Counted from the first letter of the stretch, positions 25,537 to 33,632 are shown. The stretch: DNA of 37,993 nt from an uncultured Erysipelotrichaceae bacterium (GCA_902766435.1 CACXDM010000048.1:1-37993), one strand, 5' to 3'. Translations and numbers: made by a program. The notes: a model not told the origin generated them from the sequence alone.

Positions 25537-25623
25537 GAATACGAAATTCCTCAGAATGAGATCCGGAACCGGGGTTTTCATCAAAGTAAAGAAGAAAGGT
25601 AGCATCCTGAGCTGACGCATATG
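25537..25623. other. Intergenic part with no recognised feature
   Basis: This is the middle of the 219-base gap between the lipoprotein promoter and the cutC terminator. I see no open frame with a ribosome site, no RNA motif and no clear repeat. Confidence 0.5.
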
Positions 25624-25673
25624 TTAAATAAAACAGATACTCTATTCCCGGAAACCGGAGAGGACCTGTTTTG
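25624..25673 (-). terminator. Probable terminator of cutC
   Basis: AAAACAG and CTGTTTT (25630-25636 and 25666-25672) enclose an imperfect inner stem containing CCGG..CCGG. Read on the minus strand, the tail is TTTTATTTAA. A second small hairpin, GAAACCG/CGGTTTC (25689-25707), overlaps the cutC stop codon. Confidence 0.55.
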
Positions 25674-25696
25674 GAAGTTGATTATTCAGAAACCGT

Positions 25697-26512
25697 TCAG
25701 CGGTTTCTCTCTTCATCCGGGAATGAGTACATCTTAGATTCGTAAGAATCGGAATGAATCATATCCAGATCTTCTCCTGTCATTTGTTTTCTGGAACGGG
25801 AGGGAAATGACTGACGGATACGGGTAAGGATCGCTGATATGCGTTTCTGACTGACCGCATAGTAGTTTCCGCAGTCTGTCAGTGTTTCCTTGGCTGTCAT
25901 ATGGATTGAACGGCATCCTGTCTTTTTCAGTATTCTGACGGCATTGTCTTCACTGACTCCTCCGCCGGGAAGAATCTCCATTGTGTTTCCGTATTTCTGA
26001 TGAAGTGATGCAATCAGTTCCATTCCGTCCTCGGCAGAGGCGTGTCTGCCGCCGGTCAGAATACGGTCAATCCCGCAGGAAGCCAATAACGCTGCTGCTT
26101 TTTCCGGATCAGGCACTTCGTCAAATGCCTTATGAAAGACTGCTTCTTTTCCGTATGAATGAATCAGCTCTGTCATTTTCCGGGTAAATTCCTCATCAAC
26201 CGTCAGATCCGGATTCAGACTGCCGAACACAATCCCGTCAGCGCCGTTTTCAAGAAACGTAACTGCATCATCGTACATTGTTTCTTTTTCAAATGCATTA
26301 TAGACAAATCCGGCAGACCGGGGTCTTACCATACAGATGATCTTTTTGCCGGAATGCTTTTTTGCCAGAATCAGCGTGTTCAGAGAAGGGGTAATACCGC
26401 CTAGCTCAAGTGAACAGTTCAGCTCGATCCGGTCCACTTCCGGAACAGAGGAAGCCGTAATGACATCGGTCAGTGACCCGGCGCAGATTTCGATGGTGAT
26501 GTTTCTGATCAT
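25697..26512 (-). CDS. cutC: CutC family protein
   Basis: TIM-barrel protein long annotated as copper homeostasis protein CutC; its real activity is uncertain. Visible family segments are IEICAGSL at the start, RIELNCSLELGGITPS (about 31-46), ICMVRPRSAGFVY, DGIVFGSLNPD, VFHKAFDEV and DRILTGGR.A.A.DG with ILPGGGVSEDN. The 271 residues include a tail of about 35 residues beyond the usual barrel. The start ATG at 26512 has CAGGAGA upstream; an open extension of 109 codons further upstream runs into purA on the same strand and is not real. It sits 52 bases after purA, with a terminator between them. Confidence 0.9.
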   Translation of the reverse strand: MIRNITIEICAGSLTDVITASSVPEVDRIELNCSLELGGITPSLNTLILAKKHSGKKIICMVRPRSAGFVYNAFEKETMYDDAVTFLENGADGIVFGSLNPDLTVDEEFTRKMTELIHSYGKEAVFHKAFDEVPDPEKAAALLASCGIDRILTGGRHASAEDGMELIASLHQKYGNTMEILPGGGVSEDNAVRILKKTGCRSIHMTAKETLTDCGNYYAVSQKRISAILTRIRQSFPSRSRKQMTGEDLDMIHSDSYESKMYSFPDEERNR

Positions 26513-26540
26513 ATAAGTGATTCTCCTGTCTGATGAATAA

Positions 26541-26566
26541 GAAAGCCATGTGCTTTCACATGGCTC
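26541..26566 (-). terminator. Terminator overlapping the purA stop codon
   Basis: AGCCATGTG and CACATGGCT (26544-26552 with 26557-26565) form a perfect 9-bp stem with a four-base loop. The minus-strand tail is TTTCTTATT. The stem includes the last base of the purA stop codon. Confidence 0.7.
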
Positions 26567-27848
26567 AGATGATCTTTCTGAGAATGATGTTTTCTTCTCT
26601 GTCCGGTCCGACGGATACAAGACTGACACTGCAGCCGCAGTATTTTTCGATGAAGCGGACATATTTACGGCAGTTTTCGGGAAGCTTGTCAAACTCTCTG
26701 ATCCTGGAGATATCTTCCGTCCATCCGTCGAAGTAACGGTAAACCGGTTCTGCTGCCGCATAATCCCTGAGGGATGCGGGAATCGTATCATATTCTTTGC
26801 CGTTGATTCTGTATCCCACACATACGGGAAGCTTCTCATAGCCTGTCAGAATGTCTATTTTGGTAATGGCCATCTCTGTCAGTCCGTTAATTCTGACTGC
26901 CTGTCTGACAACCGGCAGATCGAGCCAGCCGCAGCGGCGGGGACGTCCGGTGGTGGCACCGTATTCGGCACCTTTCTCCCGCAGACTGTCTCCGGTTTCA
27001 TCAAGCAGTTCGGTAACGAAGGGACCTTCGCCGACACGGGTCGAGTAGGCCTTCACAACACCGATGATTCTGTCGAGCTTCCGGGGTGAAACACCTGCGC
27101 CTTCACAGACACCGGCTGATGTCGGTGAGGAGGAGGTGACATACGGATATGTGCCGTAGTTGATATCCAGCATATTTGCCTGAGCGCCTTCGAAGAGAAC
27201 GAGTTTATCTTCATCAAGCGCCTTGTTGATCTTATCCGTTGCGTCACAGATCATCGGAAGGATACGTTCGCGTATTGCCTTGAAATCCGCAAGCATCGCA
27301 TCATAATCGTAAGGCTTTCCGTCAAACAGTTTGACGATCTCATCGTTCTTCATGGCAAGAACGGAAGCGAGCTTTTCCTTAAATACATCCCAGTCCCGCA
27401 GATCACAGACACGCAGTCCGATTCGGTTGTATTTATCCGCATAGCAGGGACCGATACCGTTCTTGGTTGTACCGATCTTGTTTTTGCCTGCCCGTTTTTC
27501 AAACAGTTCATCCAGATAGATGTGATAGGGCATGATCAGATGAGCGCGGTCACTCACTCTGACATGATCACAGATGCATCCCTGCTTCTCAAGCGTATCG
27601 ATTTCCTGAAACAGTACGAACGGATTCAGCGCCACACCGGGACCGATTACGCATAATGCATTCCGGTTCAGAATTCCCGAAGGAAGCAGATGGAGTATTG
27701 TTTTTCTGCCGTTTACGACAACCGTGTGTCCTGCATTGTTTCCGCCCTGAAAGCGGACAACCATATCTACATTGGAACCGAGAAGATCAACGACCTTGCC
27801 TTTGCCTTCATCGCCCCATTGTGCGCCAACAACTACATAGCCAGCCAT
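26565..27848 (-). CDS. purA: Adenylosuccinate synthetase
   Basis: GTP-dependent ligation of IMP and aspartate, the first committed step to AMP. The N-terminal GTP loop is QWGDEGKGK (about 10-18), followed by GGNNAGHT with the IMP-binding residues. The signature GIGPCYADK, the TGRPRRCGWLD block and the C-terminal guanine-binding NKxD-like TKID and SVGPDRE are also present. The 427 residues are normal. AAAGGAG lies upstream of the ATG. Its promoter faces the divergent mrp gene. All expected motifs are present. Confidence 0.98.
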   Translation of the reverse strand: MAGYVVVGAQWGDEGKGKVVDLLGSNVDMVVRFQGGNNAGHTVVVNGRKTILHLLPSGILNRNALCVIGPGVALNPFVLFQEIDTLEKQGCICDHVRVSDRAHLIMPYHIYLDELFEKRAGKNKIGTTKNGIGPCYADKYNRIGLRVCDLRDWDVFKEKLASVLAMKNDEIVKLFDGKPYDYDAMLADFKAIRERILPMICDATDKINKALDEDKLVLFEGAQANMLDINYGTYPYVTSSSPTSAGVCEGAGVSPRKLDRIIGVVKAYSTRVGEGPFVTELLDETGDSLREKGAEYGATTGRPRRCGWLDLPVVRQAVRINGLTEMAITKIDILTGYEKLPVCVGYRINGKEYDTIPASLRDYAAAEPVYRYFDGWTEDISRIREFDKLPENCRKYVRFIEKYCGCSVSLVSVGPDREENIILRKII

Positions 27849-27871
27849 ATTATAGTCTCCTTTAGAACAGG

Positions 27872-27877
27872 ATTATA
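27872..27877 (-). promoter_or_regulatory. -10 element of purA
   Basis: A perfect TATAAT on the minus strand, 24 bases upstream of the purA start codon. The -35 region is weak. Confidence 0.55.
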
Positions 27878-27914
27878 ATATCACACTATGGAGCGGGAAA
27901 CGAATCAAATAAAT

Positions 27915-27942
27915 TTGAACAAAATCCGAATTGATGTAGAAT
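27915..27942 (+). promoter_or_regulatory. Promoter of mrp
   Basis: TTGAAC (27915-27920), a 16-base spacer and TAGAAT (27937-27942). The start codon is 20 bases downstream, after GAGGTGAT. Confidence 0.65.
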
Positions 27943-27961
27943 AACTCTCGAGGTGATAGAG

Positions 27962-28804
27962 ATGAGTGAAAATAAAAATGCTGAAAACTGCAATCATGTA
28001 TGTGAAGGATGCAGTGTTGCAGACTGTGGTTCCCGCAGACCGGTGAATATGAAAATCGAGCCGAATGAACTCTCTTCCATTAAAAAGATCATCGGTGTTG
28101 TCAGCGGCAAGGGCGGTGTCGGAAAGTCCTTTGTCACATCAATGCTGGCAGCCGAGATGCAGAGAAGGGGTTACCGTACGGCAGTGCTGGACGGAGATAT
28201 TACCGGACCTTCACAGGCAAAGGCCTTCGGTATCAGTGAAAGAGCTTCCGGCAACGGTCAGGTGATTTTTCCGGCAGTCACGAAGAACGGAATCCAGGTG
28301 ATCTCCACGAACATGCTTCTGGATGACGAAGAACAGCCGGTAATCTGGCGCGGACCGATGGCTGCAGGTATTCTGAAGCAGTTCTATCAGGATGTTTACT
28401 GGAATGATGTGGACTATATGTTTGTGGACATGCCTCCCGGAACCGGAGATATTCCGCTGACCCTGTTCCAGTCCATACCGCTTGACGGGATTGTTGTTGT
28501 CACAAGTCCTCAGGAACTTGTTTCCATGGTTGTCGGCAAAGCCATCAACATGGCTGATATGATGAACATCAAAGTTCTCGGACTGATTGAGAACATGAGT
28601 TATGTCGAATGTCCGAAGTGCGGTGAAAAGATCTATGTGTTCGGTCAGTCTCATATCGAAGAAGCTGCTGAAAAGCATGGTCTCTCCGTCATGACACGCA
28701 TTCCTCTTGATCCGCGTATCTCTGAAGCCAGCGATGCCGGCTCAATCGAGGATCTGCAGATCGAAGCGGTAAAACCGGCGGCAGATCTGATCGAAAAACT
28801 GTAA
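27962..28804 (+). CDS. mrp: Mrp/NBP35-type iron-sulfur carrier ATPase
   Basis: P-loop ATPase of the Mrp/ApbC/NBP35 group, which carries and transfers Fe-S clusters. The deviant Walker A GKGGVGKS is near residue 50, Walker B is in YMFVDMPPGTGD, and the C-terminal ECPKCG (CxxC) bridges a cluster between subunits in this family. The N-terminus has four further cysteines (C10, C14, C17, C22), resembling the extra cluster site of NBP35-like members. The 280 residues are typical. I chose the ATG at 27962 with GAGG eight bases upstream; a GTG at 27953 lies within the ribosome site. It is monocistronic, with its own terminator. Confidence 0.92.
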   Translation: MSENKNAENCNHVCEGCSVADCGSRRPVNMKIEPNELSSIKKIIGVVSGKGGVGKSFVTSMLAAEMQRRGYRTAVLDGDITGPSQAKAFGISERASGNGQVIFPAVTKNGIQVISTNMLLDDEEQPVIWRGPMAAGILKQFYQDVYWNDVDYMFVDMPPGTGDIPLTLFQSIPLDGIVVVTSPQELVSMVVGKAINMADMMNIKVLGLIENMSYVECPKCGEKIYVFGQSHIEEAAEKHGLSVMTRIPLDPRISEASDAGSIEDLQIEAVKPAADLIEKL

Positions 28805-28820
28805 AAAAATCAGACAATTC

Positions 28821-28853
28821 ACCCGGTCTTCACAAAGATCGGGTATTATTTTT
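28821..28853 (+). terminator. Terminator of mrp
   Basis: ACCCGGTCT (28821-28829) pairs with AGATCGGGT (28836-28844) with one G-T pair, followed by ATTATTTTT. The next gene's ribosome site begins at 28858. Confidence 0.8.
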
Positions 28854-28869
28854 CTGCGAGGTAAAGAAT

Positions 28870-29547
28870 ATGACAAAGATTCTGATTGTGGATGATGAAC
28901 AGAAGATCAGGGAAATGATCAGGAAATATGCTGTTCATGCGGGCTTGGAAACAGATGAGGCTTCCGACGGTATGGAAGCGGTGGAAAAGTGTGAAATGAA
29001 TCATTACGATCTTGTTGTTATGGATATTATGATGCCGAATCTTGACGGCTTTTCGGCTGTTAAGGATATAAAGAAATTTGATCCGGATCTGCCTTTTATC
29101 ATGCTTTCCGCTCTTGGCGAGGAATATGACAGGGTCCACGGATTTGATGTGGGCGTTGATGATTACGTGGTCAAACCGTTTTCATCCAGGGAACTGATGA
29201 TGAGAATCCATGCCATACTCAAACGGGTGAATTCCTCAGGCACACAGAGGGATGTGCTGACAGTGCGGGGAATGAGTATTGATTACACCGCAAGAACCGT
29301 GACGATTGACGGCGAACGCATTCAGCTTTCTCCGAAAGAATACGAACTTCTTGCCTATCTTTCCAAAAATGCGGGAATTGCTTTGACAAGGGAACAGCTT
29401 CTCCGCAATGTATGGGGCTATGATTTTTTCGGTGACGACAGAACACTTGACACACATATCAAGCTGCTGAGACGCAACCTCGGGGAATATGCCTCTTATA
29501 TCGTGACGCTGAGAGGGGTAGGGTACCGTTTTGAAAAAGAAAATTAG
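28870..29547 (+). CDS. OmpR/PhoB-family response regulator (second system)
   Basis: Protein of 225 residues with a receiver domain (D8/D9, phosphoacceptor D52 in MDIMMPNLDG, K102 in VVKPFSS) and a winged-helix domain ending in DTHIKLLRRNLG and LRGVGYRFE. It is a close paralogue of the regulator at 11707: the linker and GYDFFGDDRT/NYDYYGDDRT segments nearly coincide. The ATG has GAGG eight bases upstream. No separate promoter is obvious between it and the mrp terminator, so expression may depend on readthrough or on an unrecognised promoter. The kinase gene overlaps its last 17 bases. Confidence 0.95.
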   Translation: MTKILIVDDEQKIREMIRKYAVHAGLETDEASDGMEAVEKCEMNHYDLVVMDIMMPNLDGFSAVKDIKKFDPDLPFIMLSALGEEYDRVHGFDVGVDDYVVKPFSSRELMMRIHAILKRVNSSGTQRDVLTVRGMSIDYTARTVTIDGERIQLSPKEYELLAYLSKNAGIALTREQLLRNVWGYDFFGDDRTLDTHIKLLRRNLGEYASYIVTLRGVGYRFEKEN

Positions 29548-30970
29548 TCTGAAATACAAAATCGGTGTCAGTCTGCTTGTTTTTGTTGTGTTTATCCTGC
29601 TTATGCTGTTTGTTTTCCAGTTTCTGCTTCTTGAACCCATGTTTGAGCAGTATAAGATCTCAACGGTGAAAAGCGTTGCGGATACGGTGGCACAGAATAT
29701 CGAAAGTGATGATCTGAATGACATCATCTTTGAGAATCAGACCGCCTATGATACATGTATCCGGGTATTCACAAATACGGATTCCATGTATCAGCCGCCC
29801 AATGATCAGATCGGACCGGGACCCAACAGCGGCTGTATTCTCTACCGGATGAATTACAGCAAAGTGGATCAGTATATAACACAGGCAATGATGAGCGATG
29901 ATCATACTTATCTCGTGACGGAAAACGAACATATGATCATGCCTACGGCGAATGAGGATTACCGCAACATCATCTATACGAAGGTAATTGAAACCGATGA
30001 TGAAGGAATGGCTGTTGTCATGGTAAACAGCGGTATTACACCGATGAATGCCACGACAAGAACGCTGAAGACACAGCTGCTCTTCATTGCGGGAATACTG
30101 ATTCTTGCCGTACTGGTGCTGACTTATTATCTGTACCGGCAGATTGCCAAACCGCTTTCGGTGATCAATGATTCGGCGAAATCACTGCCTGAAGGAAAAT
30201 ATGAAGCGGATGAAACCACCAACCGTTACCGCGAGGCAGAGGAGCTGAATGAGACGCTCGTGCAGGCTGCCAGGGATATTCAGAAAGCAGATCATGCAAA
30301 ACGTGATCTGATCGCAAATGTTTCCCATGATCTGAGAACACCGCTTACCATGATTTCGGGATACGGGGAAATGATGCAGGATCTTCCGGATGAAAAGACC
30401 GATGAAAACCTGCAGGTCATCGTGGATGAAGCTCACCGGCTGACAAATCTGGTAAATGATCTGCTCGATCTTTCCAGAATGCAGGAAAATAAGATTGTCC
30501 TGAAGCCGGAAGTACTGGATCTTTCGGATCTGCTGAAAACACAGCTGAAAAAATATGAAGTCTATACGATTAATGAAGGTTATGTCATTGAACAGAATCT
30601 GACGGACAGCGTCCTGATCAGAGCAGACCGTAAGCGTCTTGAACAGGTCTTCAATAACTTCATGACCAACGCGATCAACTACTCCGGTGATAAAAAACAT
30701 ATTATCGTCAGTGAAACGGTCAGCGGCGGAAAAGTCAGAGTTGAGATCCGGGACTTCGGGGAAGGAATCGCTCCTGAAGATCTGAAGAATATCTGGGACA
30801 GATATTATAAAGTCGATAAACAGCATGTGCGTGTATCAAACGGCTCGGGTATCGGTCTGTCAATCGTACGTGAGATTCTCGAACTGCATCATGCGGAATA
30901 CGGTGTAAGTTCAGAGCTCGGTGAAGGAAGTACATTCTGGTTTGAATTTCCTGTTGTCAAAGCAGGCTGA
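29531..30970 (+). CDS. Sensor histidine kinase (second system)
   Basis: Membrane kinase of 479 residues: TM1 about 12-34, extracytoplasmic domain about 35-180, TM2 about 183-202, then HAMP. HisKA has H266 in NVSHDLRTPL, and the ATPase domain has NFMTNAINYS, DFGEGIAPED and GSGIGLSIV. The start is TTG at 29531, inside the regulator gene, with GGGGTAGGG upstream. C76 and C102 in the outer domain occupy almost the same positions as C80/C101 of the first kinase (contexts TCIRVF and NSGCI). Its last 14 bases overlap the 3' end of the convergent prepilin peptidase gene. Confidence 0.95.
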   Translation: MKKKISLKYKIGVSLLVFVVFILLMLFVFQFLLLEPMFEQYKISTVKSVADTVAQNIESDDLNDIIFENQTAYDTCIRVFTNTDSMYQPPNDQIGPGPNSGCILYRMNYSKVDQYITQAMMSDDHTYLVTENEHMIMPTANEDYRNIIYTKVIETDDEGMAVVMVNSGITPMNATTRTLKTQLLFIAGILILAVLVLTYYLYRQIAKPLSVINDSAKSLPEGKYEADETTNRYREAEELNETLVQAARDIQKADHAKRDLIANVSHDLRTPLTMISGYGEMMQDLPDEKTDENLQVIVDEAHRLTNLVNDLLDLSRMQENKIVLKPEVLDLSDLLKTQLKKYEVYTINEGYVIEQNLTDSVLIRADRKRLEQVFNNFMTNAINYSGDKKHIIVSETVSGGKVRVEIRDFGEGIAPEDLKNIWDRYYKVDKQHVRVSNGSGIGLSIVREILELHHAEYGVSSELGEGSTFWFEFPVVKAG

Positions 30971-31463
30971 GAAGAAAAGCAAAGCACAGATAAGGCGCAA
31001 AGGGAACCGGCTCTTCTGCCGGTTTTCTTTTGAACAGAAGTCTGATCAGACAGATGAATGATGCCGTAAAAAGGACATTCCAGATTTTCCTGCCGCAGAT
31101 CATCGAAATCAGCACAGTCAGCTTGACATCACCGAATCCGATTTTTCCCTTAGCTGCAGCAGCTGCTCCGGCAGTCAGTATCATTAACGGAAGAAGGGGA
31201 AATTCCTCCGTGACGGAAACGGCATAGAGAAAGAGCAAAAACTGACACAGATCCGGTATTTCCATTTCCCGGATATCCGTAAGGGATATATTCAGCGCCA
31301 GCGGCAGAACATATCTGAATACTTCAGGCATATTCCGGCAAAGCAAAGACAGAATGATGCCTGTGAGTATCCAGACAAACGTATAACGCTTCGGATGAAG
31401 ACAGTTTTGGTACGCAGGATAATAAGGGATGATCCAGTGGATCAGTATGTAATAAACAGTCAT
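30957..31463 (-). CDS. A24-family prepilin peptidase-like protein (peptidase domain only)
   Basis: Polytopic membrane protein of 168 residues. The two catalytic aspartates of type IV prepilin (leader) peptidases are recognisable: the first in SLTDIREMEIPD (about residue 83, matching DxRxxxIPD) and the second in GKIGFGDVKL (about 130, matching GxGDVK). The N-terminal methyltransferase domain of PilD/ComC is absent, as in archaeal and TadV-like single-domain members. CCGGAGG precedes the ATG. No pilin, assembly ATPase or com gene is nearby, so its substrate is unknown. It overlaps the second kinase gene tail to tail by 14 bases, and the kinase terminator lies inside this gene. Confidence 0.8.
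   Translation of the reverse strand: MTVYYILIHWIIPYYPAYQNCLHPKRYTFVWILTGIILSLLCRNMPEVFRYVLPLALNISLTDIREMEIPDLCQFLLFLYAVSVTEEFPLLPLMILTAGAAAAAKGKIGFGDVKLTVLISMICGRKIWNVLFTASFICLIRLLFKRKPAEEPVPFAPYLCFAFLLSLL
31005..31031 (+). terminator. Terminator of the second two-component operon
   Basis: AACCGGC (31005-31011) pairs with GCCGGTT (31018-31024), followed by TTCTTTT. It is located within the coding region of the convergent prepilin peptidase gene. Confidence 0.75.
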
Positions 31464-31541
31464 GAAATGGGCCTCCGGATATACTATTATGTTTCAGCGG
31501 CTCTTTCCGTTCATATATGAGGTAAAAAAGCCTTCTTCATG

Positions 31542-31547
31542 TATAAT
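31542..31547 (+). promoter_or_regulatory. -10 element of the rubrerythrin gene
   Basis: A perfect TATAAT eight bases before the AGGAGG ribosome site. The -35 region is not clear. Confidence 0.55.
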
Positions 31548-31567
31548 GAGAGGCAGGAGGTAAGATG

Positions 31568-32110
31568 ATGAAAGAACTGAAAGGAACAAAGACGGAAAAG
31601 AATCTGGAGACTGCTTTTGCCGGCGAATCGATGGCCCGCAACAAGTACGATTACTGGGCAAGCAAAGCGAAAAAAGACGGTTATCAGCAGATTGCCGAGA
31701 TTTTTGCCTTAACTGCTCTGAATGAAAAAGAACATGCCAAAATGTGGTTCAAATATCTGCAGGGCGGCGCAGTAAAGGATACGGAGAACAACCTGAACCA
31801 GGCGGCTGACGGTGAGAACTACGAATGGACGGATATGTACAAGACATTTGCCGAAGAAGCGGAAGCTGAAGGGTTTACCGAGATCGCCGAAAAGTTCAGA
31901 GGTGTTGCCGAAATCGAAAAAGAACATGAGGAAAGATACCGCAGACTTCTGGCAAACCTGACGGAAGGAACCGTATTTGCCAAATCCGAGGCTGTCACAT
32001 GGCAGTGCAGAAACTGCGGTTATACCGTTGTTGCGGAAGAGGCACCGGAAGTCTGTCCGGTATGCGCGCACGCAAGAGCATATTTCGAGATCAAACAGTC
32101 AAATTATTGA
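31568..32110 (+). CDS. Rubrerythrin
   Basis: Non-haem diiron peroxidase that reduces hydrogen peroxide in anaerobes. The N-terminal ferritin-like domain carries the diiron ligands in [36 protein letters not shown] and [10 protein letters not shown]. The C-terminal rubredoxin-like domain has CRNCGYTV and [11 protein letters not shown], giving the four Cys ligands of the iron centre. The protein is 180 residues from the ATG at 31568; AGGAGG is seven bases upstream of this codon and four upstream of the adjacent ATG at 31565, so I prefer 31568. It is monocistronic. Its presence fits an anaerobic, oxygen-sensitive host. Confidence 0.96.
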   Translation: MKELKGTKTEKNLETAFAGESMARNKYDYWASKAKKDGYQQIAEIFALTALNEKEHAKMWFKYLQGGAVKDTENNLNQAADGENYEWTDMYKTFAEEAEAEGFTEIAEKFRGVAEIEKEHEERYRRLLANLTEGTVFAKSEAVTWQCRNCGYTVVAEEAPEVCPVCAHARAYFEIKQSNY

Positions 32111-32120
32111 TCATAAAGAC

Positions 32121-32155
32121 AAAAACAGGGAGCAGGATCGCTCTCTGTTTTTATA
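32121..32155. terminator. Bidirectional terminator between rubrerythrin and helicase
   Basis: AAAAACAGGGAGC (32121-32133) pairs with GCTCTCTGTTTTT (32140-32152) with one G-T pair, with T runs on both strands. The helicase stop codon (32151-32153) lies at its edge. Confidence 0.85.
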
Positions 32156-33254
32156 AAGGTCTGACTTCTTTGCGGAATGTTTTCCTGATTACTGCAGTAT
32201 TTGCCTTTTCCCGTGTCTTCAGAATGAATACACAGTTCCCGCTTCTGCCTGCCCGGGCAGTCCTGCCGCTGCGGTGAATCATTGTCTCTTTGTCCGGCGG
32301 AAAGTCATAGTGAATGCAGAGGGGGATATCCGGAACATCGATTCCTCTGGCAAGGACATCGGTGGAACAGACCGCATCCAGCTTTCCGTTCCGGAAGTCC
32401 GTCATTGCCTTTTTCCTGACAGACATATCCATGTCACTGTGGATGACAGCAGTGCGGAAGCCTCCATTCTGCAAAGCTGAGGCGGTAAAGTCGGCAGTGA
32501 CTTTTTTGGCGCAGAAGATGAATGCCGGTCCTTCAAAGCGTCTCAGGATGCCTTTGAGCGTACTGAGTTTCCGGTTTTCCGGACTGATGACATAATACAG
32601 ATCGGGATACGTGTCTTTTTCATCAGGGACGTTCTGACAGAAAACAGGATCATTCACCAGAAGGCGGCTGAATTCCGCTGTCTCGGGATCCAGAGTTGCG
32701 CTGAGGAAAACCGTCTGATGGGCGGGCAGTGCGGCTGCGGCGTCGGCAGTGTCACTGACAAAACCCATTTTCATCATCTCATCTGCTTCATCGACAATCA
32801 GACACGTACACTTTTTCAGTTTCAGCGTATGTCTGCGTATATGATCAAGTACTCTTGAAGGAGTGCCGATTACGATATCCGCGCCTCTGGCATAGCGTCT
32901 GATCTGATTCTGAATATTTTCACCGCCGCACAGTACCGCTGTGCGTACTCCTTCCCGTTTGGAAAAAAGACTGCGGCATACGGAGGCCGTCTGAAGGGCC
33001 AGTTCCCTTGTCGGCACAAGGATCAGGTATGCGGGAAAATGCTTTCCTTTTCCCTGCAGTTCGATTCTCTCGGAAACGGGAATCAGAAAAGTAAGTGTCT
33101 TGCCGGTTCCCGAAGGGGAGATGACAACGGTGTCCGCGCCGGAAAGCAGATGCGGTACTGCACTGCACTGAAGAGAATTCAGGTCAAATATATTCATTTC
33201 TGCAAGGGCTGCTGCCGTATCTTCAGACAGCCGGCTGATATCAAAATCTTTCAT
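32151..33254 (-). CDS. DEAD-box RNA helicase
   Basis: ATP-dependent RNA helicase of 367 residues comprising the two RecA domains only. Motifs in order: a Q-motif-like segment (FDLNSLQCSAVPHLL), Walker A SPSGTGKT, PTRELA, TPSRVLDH, VDEADEMM, LSATLD, then in domain two ARGIDVPDI and HRSGRTARAGRSG. There is no C-terminal RNA-binding extension, so it is a minimal member. The ATG at 33254 gives MKDFDISRLSED, the usual N-terminus. No Shine-Dalgarno stands at normal spacing; the -10 element ends six bases before the ATG. Open codons continue upstream to 33356, across the promoter, and are not counted. Confidence 0.93.
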   Translation of the reverse strand: MKDFDISRLSEDTAAALAEMNIFDLNSLQCSAVPHLLSGADTVVISPSGTGKTLTFLIPVSERIELQGKGKHFPAYLILVPTRELALQTASVCRSLFSKREGVRTAVLCGGENIQNQIRRYARGADIVIGTPSRVLDHIRRHTLKLKKCTCLIVDEADEMMKMGFVSDTADAAAALPAHQTVFLSATLDPETAEFSRLLVNDPVFCQNVPDEKDTYPDLYYVISPENRKLSTLKGILRRFEGPAFIFCAKKVTADFTASALQNGGFRTAVIHSDMDMSVRKKAMTDFRNGKLDAVCSTDVLARGIDVPDIPLCIHYDFPPDKETMIHRSGRTARAGRSGNCVFILKTREKANTAVIRKTFRKEVRPL

Positions 33255-33260
33255 TCCACA

Positions 33261-33290
33261 AAAATAGCACAGTTCATAAAACCCGGTCAA
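33261..33290 (-). promoter_or_regulatory. Promoter of the DEAD-box helicase
   Basis: On the minus strand, TTGACC (33285-33290), an 18-base spacer and TATTTT (33261-33266) preceded by TGC (extended -10). The ATG follows after six bases, so the mRNA should be leaderless or nearly so. Confidence 0.6.
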
Positions 33291-33295
33291 TGTGA

Positions 33296-33323
33296 TTGTC
33301 ACGTGATTCAGGTATGATAGAAT
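33296..33323 (+). promoter_or_regulatory. Promoter of the TSCPD gene
   Basis: TTGTCA (33296-33301), a 16-base spacer and TAGAAT (33318-33323); an alternative TATGAT is at 33313. It lies back-to-back with the helicase promoter. Confidence 0.55.
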
Positions 33324-33344
33324 AACTCCCGGGAGGAAAGAGAA

Positions 33345-33599
33345 ATGAGCACACATTTTGAATACAGACCTTCAGGGGTCTGTTCGAAAAATATGATTTT
33401 TGAACTCGATGGAGACCGGATCGTCAGTCTTGAAGTTGTGGGCGGCTGCAACGGAAACCTGAAAGGTATTGCCGCACTTGTCAAAGGACAGAAAATCGAT
33501 GATGTCATTGCGTCTCTTGAAGGAATCACATGTCATGTCAAACCGACATCATGTCCTGATCAGATTGCGAAGGCACTTAAGGAATACCGGGCACAGTGA
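33345..33599 (+). CDS. TSCPD domain protein (TIGR03905-like)
   Basis: Small protein of 84 residues built entirely of a TSCPD domain: FEYRPSGVCSKNMIFEL, the VVGGCNGNLKGIAALVKG central block and the closing GITCHVKPTSCPDQIAKAL. The name-giving TSCPD is at residues 64-68. Four cysteines (about 13, 35, 59 and 66) fit the pattern of the domain found alone or fused to ribonucleotide reductases and suggest metal or cluster binding, which is inference. GGGAGG lies eight bases before the ATG. It has its own promoter, divergent from the helicase. Its function is unknown. Confidence 0.88.
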   Translation: MSTHFEYRPSGVCSKNMIFELDGDRIVSLEVVGGCNGNLKGIAALVKGQKIDDVIASLEGITCHVKPTSCPDQIAKALKEYRAQ

Positions 33600-33626
33600 A
33601 CCGGATTCTTTTTTTTGAGGAGATAG

Positions 33627-33632
33627 TATAAA
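33627..33632 (+). promoter_or_regulatory. -10-like element of the DUF4428 gene
   Basis: TATAAA, overlapping a TAAAAT and followed by TAGAAT, in an AT-rich stretch. No good -35 is seen at standard spacing. Confidence 0.35.

Noticed and set aside
26513-26839. N-terminal extension of cutC
   Set aside because: The 109 extra codons overlap the 3' part of purA on the same strand in another frame and do not match CutC. The ribosome site and family start are at 26512.
30957-31463. Prepilin peptidase as part of a local pilus or competence system
   Set aside because: No pilin, ATPase or membrane platform gene occurs in the window; the dCMP deaminase (ComEB in Bacillus) is a nucleotide enzyme and not evidence for competence.
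33255-33356. N-terminal extension of the helicase
   Set aside because: The 34 extra codons run through the promoter region and give a Cys/Phe-rich segment not found in the family.
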